From positions 3,968,001-4,032,000 of the forward strand of contig NZ_CP021111.1 in assembly GCF_002119665.1 (NCBI RefSeq): a DNA stretch of 64,000 nt. The letters are read 5' to 3'. This document shows positions 32,536 to 43,846 of the stretch, one piece after another. Positions within the stretch are counted from its first letter, which is position 1, and every line of letters begins with the position of its first letter. A program made the position numbers and the translations under genes. The notes below the pieces were generated by a model, which was given only the letters and a program-made list of their open reading frames with translations, had not been told where the DNA came from and searched no databases. This DNA comes from Bordetella genomosp. 13 (GTDB taxonomy: Bacteria; Pseudomonadota; Gammaproteobacteria; Burkholderiales; Burkholderiaceae_B).

Positions 32536-33897
32536 ATGCAACACCCCTCCCCGCAGCACGGGCTGCCGCGCACGCAGGTTCTGGCCGAACGCGCCTTCGC
32601 CGCCCTCGAGCGCTTCCTGCACATCGAGGCCGCCAGCGGCATCGTCCTGGTGGCTGCCGCCCTGGCCGCCTTGCTCTGGGCCAATTCGCCCTTCGCTCCT
32701 AGCTATCACGCCCTCTGGCATCTGCCGATCACCATCGGAGTGGGCAGCCTGGCGTTCTCGCAATCCCTGCACTTCTGGATCAACGATGCGCTGATGACCT
32801 TCTTCTTCCTGGTCGTCGGCATGGAGATCCGCCGCGAGATGCATGAAGGAGCGCTGCGCAGCCTGAAACAGGCGGGCCTGCCTATCATGGCGGCGCTGGG
32901 CGGCATCGCCATCCCTGCCCTGATCTATGTCGGCATGAACGGCGATCCCGCACGGGTCCAGGGATGGGCGGTTCCCACCGCCACCGACATCGCCTTCGCC
33001 GTCGGCGTACTGGCGCTGCTGGGACGATCCATCCCCTCCAACGTGCGGATCTTCCTGCTGGCGCTGGCCATCATCGACGACATCGCGGCGGTCCTCATCA
33101 TCGCGCTGTTCTACTCGGGCGGACTCGAGTATCACGGCTTCCTCGTCGCCGGCCTGGGCATCCTGATGGTGATCGCTCTGCAGCGCCTGGGCATAGGCTC
33201 GGCCTACGCCTACCTACTTCCCGGCGCGGTCCTGTGGACCGGGCTGCTGATGACGGGCGCGCACCCCACGCTGGCCGGCGTGGCCCTAGGAATGATGACG
33301 CCTGTCATGCCGCGGCCCAGCCGCGACCGGCCGCTGGACGTGATGGCGCGGACGATGGACTCGCTGCGCAACGACGAAGGCGTACTCGACGCGCATCGGC
33401 TGGCGTCGCCGCTGAAGCAGTTGCGGCTCGCCCACCGCGAGGTGCTGCCGCCGGTGACACGCGTCCAGATGGCCCTGCACCCGTGGGTGGCCTACGGCAT
33501 CATGCCTCTGTTCGCCCTGGCCAATGCCGGGGTAAGCCTGCAGGGCGTCGACCTGTCCGCCCCCGATCCGCAATGGATCATGGGCGGCGTCGCGCTGGCG
33601 CTGCTGGTGGGCAAGCCCCTGGGCGTGGTGGGCATGAGCTGGCTGGCCGTCAGGCTGGGCTGGTGCAGTTTGCCGCCCGGCGTCTCGTGGGGCGGCATCT
33701 GGCTGGTCGGCCTGTTGGCGGGCATCGGCTTCACGATGTCGATCTTCATCGCGATGCTGGCGTTCGACGACCAGGCGCTGCTGGGTGCGGCCAAGCTGGG
33801 CGTACTGCTGGGGTCGCTGGCGGCCGCGGTGCTGGGGCTGGCATGGGGTGTGGTGTATCGGCGTCGGGCCGGCGTCAGGCAGTTGCAGGCGGCGTGA
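32536..33897 (+). CDS. nhaA: Na+/H+ antiporter NhaA
   Basis: A 453-residue inner-membrane antiporter exchanging two protons for one sodium (or lithium) ion. Conserved acidic residues Asp151 (PTATDIAF) and the Asp181-Asp182 pair (AIIDDIAAV) form the ion-binding site. Pore and sensor sequences such as [12 protein letters not shown] (about 89-101) are also present. The protein is longer than Escherichia coli NhaA (388), with about 30 extra residues at each end. It controls cytoplasmic sodium and pH. Its neighbourhood with possible potassium-regulated genes is notable. Confidence 0.94.
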   Translation: MQHPSPQHGLPRTQVLAERAFAALERFLHIEAASGIVLVAAALAALLWANSPFAPSYHALWHLPITIGVGSLAFSQSLHFWINDALMTFFFLVVGMEIRREMHEGALRSLKQAGLPIMAALGGIAIPALIYVGMNGDPARVQGWAVPTATDIAFAVGVLALLGRSIPSNVRIFLLALAIIDDIAAVLIIALFYSGGLEYHGFLVAGLGILMVIALQRLGIGSAYAYLLPGAVLWTGLLMTGAHPTLAGVALGMMTPVMPRPSRDRPLDVMARTMDSLRNDEGVLDAHRLASPLKQLRLAHREVLPPVTRVQMALHPWVAYGIMPLFALANAGVSLQGVDLSAPDPQWIMGGVALALLVGKPLGVVGMSWLAVRLGWCSLPPGVSWGGIWLVGLLAGIGFTMSIFIAMLAFDDQALLGAAKLGVLLGSLAAAVLGLAWGVVYRRRAGVRQLQAA

Positions 33898-33992
33898 CGG
33901 ACGTCTTTACCGTACCGCTGGGGTGGTCCATGGCTGGTCGTTGATGGCGAGCTTATGGGAAAGAGAGTCCTTTGGTGCGCGGGATCGGGGTT

Positions 33993-34222
33993 CTTGAGCG
34001 CCTGGTCCATGACTGCGGATTCTCGTCCTCGCGCTCCGCGCTGCGGGCGCGAACCCTCCGCCATGGACCAGGCTCAAGACGTCTCGATGCCTCGGCCGCA
34101 ACCAATGGATTCTGATTGGCGGTATGCGTGCTGACTAGCCGCGTACTTGCCGGAGAAGTCTCGCACGGAGCGCGACAAGCTGCGCCCGCAGCGCGAGTAC
34201 GAGACTTCGCAGGTGAGTACGC
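33993..34222. repeat. Inverted-repeat cluster in the nhaA-icd intergenic region
   Basis: The 463-bp gap between nhaA and icd has no convincing gene but three dyads. (1) CTTGAG-CG-CCTGGTCCATG (33993-34011) pairs with CATGGACCAGGCTCAAG (34062-34078), 17 bp with one 2-base bulge. (2) CCAAT/ATTGG lies near 34112-34129. (3) GCGTACT and GAAGTCTCG (34141-34147, 34155-34163) pair with CGAGACTTC and AGTACGC (34200-34208, 34216-34222). This could be a structured RNA or a mobile intergenic repeat. Confidence 0.5.
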
Positions 34223-34278
34223 GGCGGGTCAAGGACTCAAACTCCGCGCATCAGCGCTGAAGGGAGCGGGAAAAGCAA

Positions 34279-34306
34279 AACCCCGACAGGTCGCCCTGTC
34301 GGGGTT
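34279..34306 (-). terminator. Terminator after the monomeric isocitrate dehydrogenase gene
   Basis: A perfect 12-bp stem, AACCCCGACAGG/CCTGTCGGGGTT, with a 4-base loop lies 54 bases beyond the icd stop. On the minus strand it is followed by TTGCTTTT. It is a strong intrinsic terminator and might also stop plus-strand transcripts. Confidence 0.8.
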
Positions 34307-34360
34307 CTGGATGGTTCATTCACTGGGCAGGCATGCAGCCTGCCCGGAGAATGGCCGCTA

Positions 34361-36598
<2,238 letters not shown>

Positions 36599-36658
36599 TT
36601 ACCTTGATGATCAAGAAATGCGGCCGCCCTTCCCGCCGGATGGCGCAGCCCGGAATTC

Positions 36659-36676
36659 AGGTCTTATATAAGACCT
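36659..36676. promoter_or_regulatory. Perfect 18-bp palindromic operator upstream of monomeric icd
   Basis: AGGTCTTATATAAGACCT is fully symmetric and sits in the icd promoter region. A CATAAT -10-like hexamer (minus strand, about 36685-36680) adjoins it. TCTTATATAAGA-type dyads look like GntR-family operators, which often control TCA-cycle genes in this group. The regulator is not encoded in this window. Confidence 0.6.
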
Positions 36677-36826
36677 CTATTATGGCATTAAAAATCCGCC
36701 CCGCAGACACCAGGTTCGGGGGAGGCGGCGGCGGGTGAACGAAGCCGCCCGAAAAGCCCGGAAGTCGGGGCCGGCCCGAAGGTGCGGCTTCCTTTCTACC
36801 GTGCTGCCGATGTCAGCGGGATGACA

Positions 36827-38083
36827 TCACATGTTTTCCACCATTGCCCGCCCGAAGCCCGAGCACGACACCTGGTTGGCGCCCTCGAGCAGGCGCGCGA
36901 AGTCGTACGTGACGGTCTTGGACTGGATGGTCTTCTCCATGCCGGAGATGATGAGGTCCGCGGCCTCGATCCATCCCATGTGCCGCAGCATCATCTCGGC
37001 CGACAGAATCTCGGAGCCCGGGTTGACGTAGTCCTTGCCCGCGTACTTGTGGGCGGTGCCGTGCGTGGCCTCGAACATGGCCACCGAATCCGACACGTTC
37101 GCTCCGGGGGCGATGCCCACGCCGCCCACCTGGGCCGACACGGCATCGGAAATGTAGTCGCCGTTCTGGTTCAGCGTGGCGATCACGTCGAACTCGGCCG
37201 GGCGCAGCAGGCTGCGCTGCATGAACGCATCGGCGTAGACGTCCTTGATGACGATGTCGCGGCCCGTGCGCGGATTCTTCACCCGGCACCACGGCCCTCC
37301 GTCGATGACCTGCGCGCCGAATTCCTCGCGCGCCACGGCGTAGCCCCAGTCGCGAAAGCCGCCTTCGGTGAACTGCATCAGGTTCCCCTTGTGCACCAGC
37401 GTGACGGAGGCGCGGTCGTGGTCGATGGCGTACTGGATGGCCTTGCGCACCAGCCGCTGCGAGCCCTGGCGCGACACCGGCTTGATGCCGATGGCCGAGG
37501 TCTCGGGAAAGCGGATCTTCTTCACGCCCAGCTTGCCCTGCAGGAAGGCGATGAGCTCGGCGGCCTGCTCGGACTCGGCCTTGTACTCGATGCCGGCGTA
37601 CAGGTCTTCGGAATTCTCGCGGAAGATGACCATGTCGGTCTTCTCGGGCTGCCGCACGGGCGAGGGCACGCCGCGGAAGTAGCGCACCGGCCGCACGCAG
37701 GCGTACAGGTCTAGCTGCTGGCGCAGCGCCACGTTCAGCGACCGGATGCCGCCGCTGGTGGGCACGGCCAGCGGCCCCTTGATGGACACCACGTAGTCCT
37801 TCACTACCTGCAGGGTTTCTTCGGGCAGCCACACGTCAGGCCCGTAGAGCTTCGTGGCCTTCTCGCCCGCGTAGACCTCCATCCAGTGGATGCGGCGGCG
37901 GTCGCCATAGGCCTTCTGCACGGCCGCGTCGACGACGTGCCGCATCACGGGGGCGATGTCGGCGCCCGTGCCATCGCCCTCGATGTAGGGAATGACGACC
38001 TGGTCGGGAACGGTCAGCGACGAATCGGCATTGACTGCGATCTTCCCGCCCTCTGCGGGAACCTTGACGTGTTGGTATGACAT
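36827..38083 (-). CDS. icd: Homodimeric NADP-dependent isocitrate dehydrogenase
   Basis: A 418-residue enzyme of the Escherichia coli Icd type. Isocitrate-binding and phosphorylation-loop residues are visible ([35 protein letters not shown]), as are metal ligands in DVYADAFMQ and the GDYISDA segment, and the NADP motif [18 protein letters not shown]. It catalyses the same reaction as the monomeric enzyme 237 bp downstream, so the strain has two non-homologous enzymes side by side. It is divergent from the DUF1841 gene. Confidence 0.95.
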   Translation of the reverse strand: MSYQHVKVPAEGGKIAVNADSSLTVPDQVVIPYIEGDGTGADIAPVMRHVVDAAVQKAYGDRRRIHWMEVYAGEKATKLYGPDVWLPEETLQVVKDYVVSIKGPLAVPTSGGIRSLNVALRQQLDLYACVRPVRYFRGVPSPVRQPEKTDMVIFRENSEDLYAGIEYKAESEQAAELIAFLQGKLGVKKIRFPETSAIGIKPVSRQGSQRLVRKAIQYAIDHDRASVTLVHKGNLMQFTEGGFRDWGYAVAREEFGAQVIDGGPWCRVKNPRTGRDIVIKDVYADAFMQRSLLRPAEFDVIATLNQNGDYISDAVSAQVGGVGIAPGANVSDSVAMFEATHGTAHKYAGKDYVNPGSEILSAEMMLRHMGWIEAADLIISGMEKTIQSKTVTYDFARLLEGANQVSCSGFGRAMVENM

Positions 38084-38190
38084 GGGTGCTCCACGGCGGA
38101 ATCCGTCAATTCTATCTCGCCCTGTGGGCGGCCCACACAGAAGCGAGGCGTAAAATCAAGGTTTTCCGCAACCGCAATACGGCCCTGCCG

Positions 38191-38616
38191 ATGTTCAATC
38201 CTTCCCGCGAGCAGGTTCGCGAATTCTTCGTCGAGTCCTGGCGCAAGCACCGCGCCAACCAGGTGCTGACCCCGCTCGAGTCCATGGCGCTGGACTGGAT
38301 GATCGAGCATCCCGAGTACCACGCCGACCTGGAAAGCCCCGGCGCGATGGAAGCGGAGTACCCGGTCGAGAAAGGCCGCACCAATCCCTTCCTGCACCTG
38401 TCCATGCATCTGGCCATCGCCGAACAGCTGTCCATCGATCACCCGCGCGGCATCCGCGCCGCCTATCAAAAGCTGGTGGCGCGCAGCGACGCGCACCACG
38501 CCGCCCACGAGATCATGGACTGCCTGGGACAGGTCGTGTGGGAGGCCCAGCGCCTGGGCACCCCGCTGGACAGCGACGCGTATATCGAGCTGATCCGGCA
38601 GCGCGCGGAGCGTTGA
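38191..38616 (+). CDS. DUF1841 protein
   Basis: A 141-residue soluble protein recognised as DUF1841. It starts MFNPSREQVREFFVESWRKH and has TPLESMALDWMIEHPEYH and the NPFLHLSMHLAIAEQLSID block, with several conserved histidines (including two HHAAHE residues near 110). Members occur in beta- and gammaproteobacteria and have no established function. Start ATG 38191 matches the family N-terminus. It stands alone, divergent from icd and convergent with the oxidase cluster. Confidence 0.85.
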   Translation: MFNPSREQVREFFVESWRKHRANQVLTPLESMALDWMIEHPEYHADLESPGAMEAEYPVEKGRTNPFLHLSMHLAIAEQLSIDHPRGIRAAYQKLVARSDAHHAAHEIMDCLGQVVWEAQRLGTPLDSDAYIELIRQRAER

Positions 38617-38634
38617 GGGGCGTCGCCCGGCCGG

Positions 38635-39045
38635 CTACGCCGCGCAGGCCGGCACCGCGATCACCGGCAATCCGATCACCACGGTAGCGACCATCGCGCT
38701 GGCATCCATCGCCCATGCCAGCATCGCCAAGGCGCCGGCATTACCCGCAGCGCGCTGCCCGGCCGACCTCACGATGCGCATGCGGCGCCAGCTGCGCGCG
38801 GCCAGCACGGCGTGCGCGACGATGCCGACAGCCCACACCACGGCAAGGCCCCACGACACGCCGCCCGACATCGGCGGCGCCGGAAAGTACGACAGGATGG
38901 TCCCGCCGGCAGCCATGCGGCATCCCAGCGCATGGCCCGCGTACAGCACCGACAGGCACACCGCCCACAGCGACCACCCCGCCACGGCGCGCCACAGGCT
39001 CGGCGCCGAGGGCCCGCCGCGCTCGAAGCGCTCCTGTGCGCTCAT
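38635..39045 (-). CDS. Small membrane protein of the terminal oxidase cluster
   Basis: A 136-residue protein with about three hydrophobic segments (roughly 24-45, 62-82 and 108-130) and an Arg-rich loop (RSWRRMRIVRSAGQR). I do not recognise a family. Its start overlaps the stop of the fused oxidase subunit I/III gene (ATGA), so it is translated with the oxidase and may be a small subunit or assembly factor. Confidence 0.6.
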   Translation of the reverse strand: MSAQERFERGGPSAPSLWRAVAGWSLWAVCLSVLYAGHALGCRMAAGGTILSYFPAPPMSGGVSWGLAVVWAVGIVAHAVLAARSWRRMRIVRSAGQRAAGNAGALAMLAWAMDASAMVATVVIGLPVIAVPACAA

Positions 39046-41543
39046 GACATCCACCCCGGCATCCCATACAGCACCACCGCGGCCGTGACGGCCACGCCCG
39101 CGGCATACGTCTGCCACAGCCGCACCACCGCGGGCTCCAGTTCGCGGTTCGCGCCGACATAGCCCGCGCGGCCGCGCACCGCCACGAACAGCGCCATCAC
39201 CACGCCGATGCCGCAATGGACGGCGACGTAGTACGCCAGCACAGTCGCCGCGGCCGCATAGGCATGGCTGTCCGCGTCAGGCAACAAAGACGCCATCCAG
39301 AAAAACGCGGCCGCGGCGCACACGCCCGACACGCCGCTGCCCACCATCCATGCCTCCCTCGCTTGGCCACGCCCGCGCCGATTGGCGGAGCAAGCCGCGT
39401 ATGCCGATACCGCGGCGACCATCGCCGGTACGCTCAACGCAAGAGCCGCCCACGCGGACAGATCCAGCCAGGCCGGTGGCGGCCACTGCGGCGCCATCGT
39501 GCCCAGGAAGAAAATGCCGAACAGCAGCGAGGCATACAACGCGGCATCCGCGATTATCGCGCAGCACGTTCCCCACCAGCCGGGCGCGCCCGGCGCCAGC
39601 ACGTGCACCGGCAGGAACACGCCGGGCGAGGCCTCGACCTCGGGCGGATCGCGGCGCTCGCCGCCGCGCCATGCCCACACGAGGAACACCGCCAGCGTGA
39701 TGAGCGCCCCCACCATCGCCAGCGCGTAGGCCTTGAACAGGAGGCACAGGAAGAACAGTCCCGTGGCCAGGCCCGCATGCAGCGGCAGCCACGTGGGGCC
39801 GGGCAGTTCGGCCACGGCCTCGGGCCGTCCGCTCATCACGTCGACCGACAGCGTCTGCCGCCGCCCCGGCGCCGGCGCGGCCAGCCAATGCCGGCCGCCG
39901 GCCAGTTCGGCGCCCAGGTCCGGATTGTCCCAAAGCGGCTCGCGGCCCTGCACGCCGGGAATGGAACCGATGTTGTAGGCCGGCGCGGGCGTGGGCATTG
40001 CCCATTCCAGCGTGCCGGCTTTCCAGTGGTTGCGCGGCGCCACCGGACCGATGCGCGCATGCAGCAGCATGTCGATCAGGAAGACCGCGAACCCGGTCGC
40101 CTGCATAAACCCGCCCACCGACGACAGCAGATTCGGCACGTCCCAGCCCAGCTCGCCGGGATAGGTGTAAATACGGCGCGGCATGCCCAACAGCCCCGTC
40201 AGGTGCATCGGCAGGAACGTCAGGTTGAAGCCCACGAAGATGAGCCAGAACGCGCAGCGCCCGGCATGCTCCGAAGGCAACCGCCCCGTGAAGTGCGGCA
40301 GCCAATAACAGGTGGCGGCCAGGATGGGAAAGATCATCCCGCCCACCAGCACGTAGTGCAGGTGCGCCACCACGAAGTGCGTGTCGTGCGCCTGCCAATT
40401 GAACGGCACGAGCGCCAGCATCACGCCCGTCAAACCGCCCAGCACGAAGATGACCAGGAAGCCGCCCAGATACAGCATCGGCAGGCGGAACCGCACCTCG
40501 CCGGACCACAGCGTGGCCAGCCACGCGAAGAACTGCACCGCGGTGGGTATGGCCACCAGCATGCTGGCCGCCGAGAAGAAGGCCACCGCCAGTTGCGGAA
40601 TGCCCACGGCGAACATGTGATGCACCCACAGGCCGAAGCTGAGAAAGCCCATCGCCACGATGGCCGCGACCACCCAGGTGTAGCCCACCAGCGGACGCCG
40701 TGCGAAGGTGGGCACCATGGTCGACACCATCCCCGCGGCCGGCAGAAAGATGATGTAGACCTCGGGATGGCCGAAGATCCAGAACAGGTGCTGCCACAGC
40801 AGCGGATCGCCACCCTTGGCCACCTCGAAGAACGGCAGGCCGAAGGCGCGCTCCAGCTCGAGCAGGATGCTGCCCAGGATCAGCGGCGGGAAACCCACCA
40901 GAATCATGCCCGCCGTCACCAGCATGTACCAGGCGAACAGCGGCATGCGGTTCAGCGACATGCCCGGCGCGCGAAACTTCAGGATGGTCGTGATCAGCTC
41001 GATCGCCCCGCACACCGCGGATATCTCGACGAATGTGATGCCGATCAGCCAGATGTCGCTGTTGATGCCCGGCCGGTACGTGGAACTGGACAGCGGCGTG
41101 TACATGAACCAGCCGCTGTCGGGCGCCACGCCCAGCGCCATTCCGGCGATGAGCATCGTGCCGCCGAACAGATAACACCACCAGCCGTACGCGCCCAGGC
41201 GCGGATATGCCATGTCGCGCGCCCCCAGCATCTTGGGCAGCAGGTAGAACGCGAACCCCTCCAGCATGGGAATGGCGAACAGGAACATCATCACCGTGCC
41301 ATGCATGGTGAAGATCTGGTTGTAGGTGTCGCTATCCAGGAAACCGCCGCCGGGCGTGGCCAGCTGCGCGCGCACCAGCATCGCCAGCACGCCGCCGACC
41401 AGGAAGAAGAAAAGCGCCCCAATGATGAAACGCCGGCCCAGGGTGGAGTGGTTCACGGCCGACAGGCCGCGCCAGCCCGGCGGCGAGCCCCAATCCGCCA
41501 GCAGGGCCTTGTGGCGGGCGATGGGAGACATCTGGCGCCTCAT
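39042..41543 (-). CDS. ctaD: Cytochrome c oxidase subunit I fused to subunit III (CtaDE)
   Basis: An 833-residue fusion. Residues 1 to about 520 are heme-copper oxidase subunit I. They have FTMHGTVMMFLFAIP (heme a ligand), FWIFGHPEVYIIFLP (CuB His-Tyr pair and D-channel Glu), LWVHHMFAVGIP (CuB histidines) and THFVVAHLHYVLVGG (heme a3 and a ligands). After a linker (about 520-610) come helices of a subunit III domain. Fused I/III proteins are known in several oxidases. The gene overlaps coxB by four bases and forms one oxidase with it. Confidence 0.9.
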   Translation of the reverse strand: MRRQMSPIARHKALLADWGSPPGWRGLSAVNHSTLGRRFIIGALFFFLVGGVLAMLVRAQLATPGGGFLDSDTYNQIFTMHGTVMMFLFAIPMLEGFAFYLLPKMLGARDMAYPRLGAYGWWCYLFGGTMLIAGMALGVAPDSGWFMYTPLSSSTYRPGINSDIWLIGITFVEISAVCGAIELITTILKFRAPGMSLNRMPLFAWYMLVTAGMILVGFPPLILGSILLELERAFGLPFFEVAKGGDPLLWQHLFWIFGHPEVYIIFLPAAGMVSTMVPTFARRPLVGYTWVVAAIVAMGFLSFGLWVHHMFAVGIPQLAVAFFSAASMLVAIPTAVQFFAWLATLWSGEVRFRLPMLYLGGFLVIFVLGGLTGVMLALVPFNWQAHDTHFVVAHLHYVLVGGMIFPILAATCYWLPHFTGRLPSEHAGRCAFWLIFVGFNLTFLPMHLTGLLGMPRRIYTYPGELGWDVPNLLSSVGGFMQATGFAVFLIDMLLHARIGPVAPRNHWKAGTLEWAMPTPAPAYNIGSIPGVQGREPLWDNPDLGAELAGGRHWLAAPAPGRRQTLSVDVMSGRPEAVAELPGPTWLPLHAGLATGLFFLCLLFKAYALAMVGALITLAVFLVWAWRGGERRDPPEVEASPGVFLPVHVLAPGAPGWWGTCCAIIADAALYASLLFGIFFLGTMAPQWPPPAWLDLSAWAALALSVPAMVAAVSAYAACSANRRGRGQAREAWMVGSGVSGVCAAAAFFWMASLLPDADSHAYAAAATVLAYYVAVHCGIGVVMALFVAVRGRAGYVGANRELEPAVVRLWQTYAAGVAVTAAVVLYGMPGWMS

Positions 41544-42283
41544 GGCGTCACCCGGGTCGTGGACAAGGCTTGCAGGGCCGAAGGCAGGTCGGCTTCGTCA
41601 TGCGCGCTCAGCTGCAGGAACATCGACGCGTGCTGCACGCCGCAGAACTCGGCGCATACGCCGTCATAGACGCCGGGCCGGTCCGCCTGGATGCGTATGG
41701 TATTGACGCGGCCGGGTATCGCATCGATCTTGCCGCCCAGGCGCGGAATCCAGAACCCATGGATGACGTCGACCGCGGTGACGCTGACGTGCACCGGCGC
41801 GCCCGCCGGCACGTGGATCTGGTTCACGGCATAGCGCGCGCCGTCCGGCGCATCGAGATGCTTGACCTCCCACCACCATTGATGCGCGATCACCTCGACG
41901 CGGTAGACACCGGGCCTCGCGAGCGGCGCGCGCAGGTCGCCTTCCTTCAACCCATAGGCCAGCAGCGCGGCCAGCACCACGCCGGGAAACGCCAGCCCCC
42001 CGCCTATCAGGAACAGCCGCGCGGGGGGCTGTTCGCCGCCGCTCGGCCGGCGCAGGCAGGCCAGCGTGGCAAGCATCACCATCACCGCCAGAATCGCCAG
42101 CGACGACCACGCCATGATGTCCCACACGAGGGCGACGGCGCGGGCATCGGGCCCCGCCGGGTCCAGCGTGGACAGCCGGCCCTGGCAACCCGCCAGCAGC
42201 ACGCATGCGCACGCCGCGGCGGCAGCGCGGCATGCCACTTGCTGCCCTGCTGGCCATCCCCTCCGCAGACGAGAAGAACCCAT
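41540..42283 (-). CDS. coxB: Cytochrome c oxidase subunit II (CuA), lipoprotein
   Basis: A 247-residue subunit with a lipobox (VLLAGC, Cys33), two membrane helices (about 55-110) and a periplasmic CuA domain. The copper site CAEFCGVQHASM and its partner histidine (FWIPRLGGK region follows DVIHGFW) are intact, and the IAHQWWWEVK motif accepts electrons from cytochrome c. No cytochrome c domain is fused. ATG 42283 overlaps by two bases the divergent DUF2231 start, with no Shine-Dalgarno. A GTG at 42238 (232 residues) preceded by CAGGGC is a serious alternative. Confidence 0.85.
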   Translation of the reverse strand: MGSSRLRRGWPAGQQVACRAAAAACACVLLAGCQGRLSTLDPAGPDARAVALVWDIMAWSSLAILAVMVMLATLACLRRPSGGEQPPARLFLIGGGLAFPGVVLAALLAYGLKEGDLRAPLARPGVYRVEVIAHQWWWEVKHLDAPDGARYAVNQIHVPAGAPVHVSVTAVDVIHGFWIPRLGGKIDAIPGRVNTIRIQADRPGVYDGVCAEFCGVQHASMFLQLSAHDEADLPSALQALSTTRVTP

Positions 42284-42752
42284 GAAAAAACTGGCCAAGG
42301 CGCTGCCCGAAGGCACCACCACCGTGGTCGCGGTAAGCCGCCACCCGCTGCATCCCGCGCTGGTCACCTTCCCTATCGCCTTCATCGTGGGCGCGTTGCC
42401 AGCCGACCTGGCGTACCTGTGGCTGGCCGACGAGTTCTGGGCGCGGGCTGCTCTGTGGCTGCTGGGCGCGGGCACGCTGATGGGAACGCTGGCGGGCATC
42501 ACGGGTACGGTGGAGTTGCTGGCGGTCGAAGGCATCCGCCATCGCGCCGCCGCGTGGAGCCATTTCGTCATGGCGGTCATGCTGCTGTCGGTGTCCTTCA
42601 TCAACTGGTTCACGCGACTGCCGGACGCGCAAGCCGCCGTCTTTCCCATGGGGCTGTACCTGTCCGCGCTGGGCGTGGCACTGGTCGGCGCGGCCGGCTG
42701 GCTGGGCGGCAAACTTGTATTCGAGGACCAGGTCGGCATCCACGACGAGTAA
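42282..42752 (+). CDS. DUF2231 membrane protein
   Basis: A 156-residue protein with four hydrophobic helices, of the DUF2231 type. The HPLHPALVTFPIAFIVGALPADLAYLW block near the N-terminus carries the conserved His-Pro-x-His motif (about residues 21-24), and a second histidine lies in AAAWSHFVMAVML. The family is often associated with redox or heme proteins but has no proven role. It is the only plus-strand gene inside the oxidase cluster, and its start codon overlaps that of coxB on the other strand. Confidence 0.8.
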   Translation: MKKLAKALPEGTTTVVAVSRHPLHPALVTFPIAFIVGALPADLAYLWLADEFWARAALWLLGAGTLMGTLAGITGTVELLAVEGIRHRAAAWSHFVMAVMLLSVSFINWFTRLPDAQAAVFPMGLYLSALGVALVGAAGWLGGKLVFEDQVGIHDE

Positions 42753-42777
42753 GCGGCCCGGGACTTCGGACGCTCTC

Positions 42778-43224
42778 TCACCATGGCGCTCCCTCCAGGC
42801 CCGACAAGAGCGCTGGCTTGGCCAACACCAGCCACAGCACCGTCGGGATCAGTATCAGGGGCACGACGATCAGCCATGCCGTGGCCGCGCTGCGCTCGCG
42901 CTTGTGCGATCCCTCGTGGCCCAGCATCGCCAACATGCGGCCGCAGTACACGTGGAAGCCCGCCATCAGCGCCACCACGGCGAGCTTGGCCGCCAGCCAG
43001 CTGCCGGACGCCTGCGTCAGGTACGCCAGCCCGCTGCCGCTGATGATGGCCAGCACCGCCGCGGGCGACGCCACGGCGATGAAAGCGAATCGGCTCATGA
43101 CGCGCAGACGTTTCGACGTCGCGGTGCTCATCTCGTGATCCACGCTGAACATCACGGGCATGTACAGCAGAGAGGCGCTCCAGATCGTCAATGTCGCGAT
43201 GTGCAGGGACATCAACCACGCCAT
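42778..43224 (-). CDS. CopD-like membrane protein
   Basis: A 148-residue protein with four hydrophobic helices. The first contains MAWLMSLHIATLTIWSASLL with a conserved histidine, and a later one GFHVYCGRML. The pattern resembles CopD/HemJ-type membrane proteins that carry paired histidines. In this setting it may aid copper delivery or heme metabolism for the oxidase. The start at 43224 gives the shortest sensible N-terminus; no clear ribosome site is seen. It converges on the DUF2231 gene with a 25-base gap. Confidence 0.65.
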   Translation of the reverse strand: MAWLMSLHIATLTIWSASLLYMPVMFSVDHEMSTATSKRLRVMSRFAFIAVASPAAVLAIISGSGLAYLTQASGSWLAAKLAVVALMAGFHVYCGRMLAMLGHEGSHKRERSAATAWLIVVPLILIPTVLWLVLAKPALLSGLEGAPW

Positions 43225-43414
43225 GCTGCGGTCTCGGCGTGATGGCAGCAGCCGCAACGCGTGCGGGTGTCTTGCGACACGAGGAACAGGCTGGCGTTTT
43301 CTATTTTCATGACGATCCCCGGGGACGACGTGCGATCGGCGCAGCAAGCGCCATGCCCGGGGATGTCGAGAAAATGGAGATCAGGCGCTCGATTGGCGCG
43401 GCACGAGCGTCACG

Positions 43415-43440
43415 CCCGCCCGTTCTGGCGAACGAGCGGG
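43415..43440 (-). terminator. Hairpin downstream of the cytochrome c genes
   Basis: CCCGC-C-CGTTC and GAACG-A-GCGGG pair with one central mismatch around a TGGC loop, 32 bases beyond the cytochrome c stop (43472). No T run follows. The rest of the 247-bp gap (43225-43471) shows no gene. Confidence 0.35.
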
Positions 43441-43471
43441 ACCGACGAAATGTGGCGGTGTGACGTGGTAC

Positions 43472-43834
43472 TTAGCGGCGCACGCCCAGGTCGCTGGGCT
43501 GCGCGGCCAGCCAGGCGGCCACGTTGGCGATGTCCTGGTCGGACAACTGGGCGGCGAACGCGCCCATGATGGGGTTCTTGCGTACGTTGGCGGTGGCGGG
43601 GCTGTTGGCGCCGCCGCGCTTGTAGGCGCGCAGCGCGTGCGCCAAGTAGTCGGCGTGCTGGCCCGCCAGGACGGGGTATTCCGGCTGCACCGAGGTCTTG
43701 GCATCGGCGCCGTGGCACGACGCACAGTTCATCTTGTCGAACACCGCCTTGCCGGCGGAGATGTCCTGCGCCTGCGACGGCAGGGCGGACATGGCCACGA
43801 GTACGCCCGCGAGGGCAGAGATAGCGCGTTTCAT
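43472..43834 (-). CDS. Small periplasmic cytochrome c (c4/c5-like)
   Basis: A 120-residue class I cytochrome. A signal peptide (1 to about 22, ending SQA) precedes heme motif Cys37-Ala-Ser-Cys-His41. A methionine ligand lies in KNPIMGAFAAQLSDQD, and the C-terminal DIANVAAWLAAQ helix completes the fold. It probably carries electrons to the terminal oxidase encoded downstream. It follows a second cytochrome gene after 12 bases and forms a pair with it, like the two halves of a c4 diheme protein. Confidence 0.9.
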   Translation of the reverse strand: MKRAISALAGVLVAMSALPSQAQDISAGKAVFDKMNCASCHGADAKTSVQPEYPVLAGQHADYLAHALRAYKRGGANSPATANVRKNPIMGAFAAQLSDQDIANVAAWLAAQPSDLGVRR

Positions 43835-43846
43835 GTGTTGCCCCGT

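Noticed and set aside
33906..33957. Possible fourth KdpE-like element after nhaA (TTTACC, TTGATG, CTTATG)
   Set aside because: Only the proximal pair (33941, 33952) keeps the 11-bp phase. The distal half-sites and the -10 at offset 59 are missing, and no gene lies downstream on that strand.
33898..34360. Short open frames in the nhaA-icd gap
   Set aside because: No ribosome sites or familiar sequences; the region is explained better by inverted repeats.
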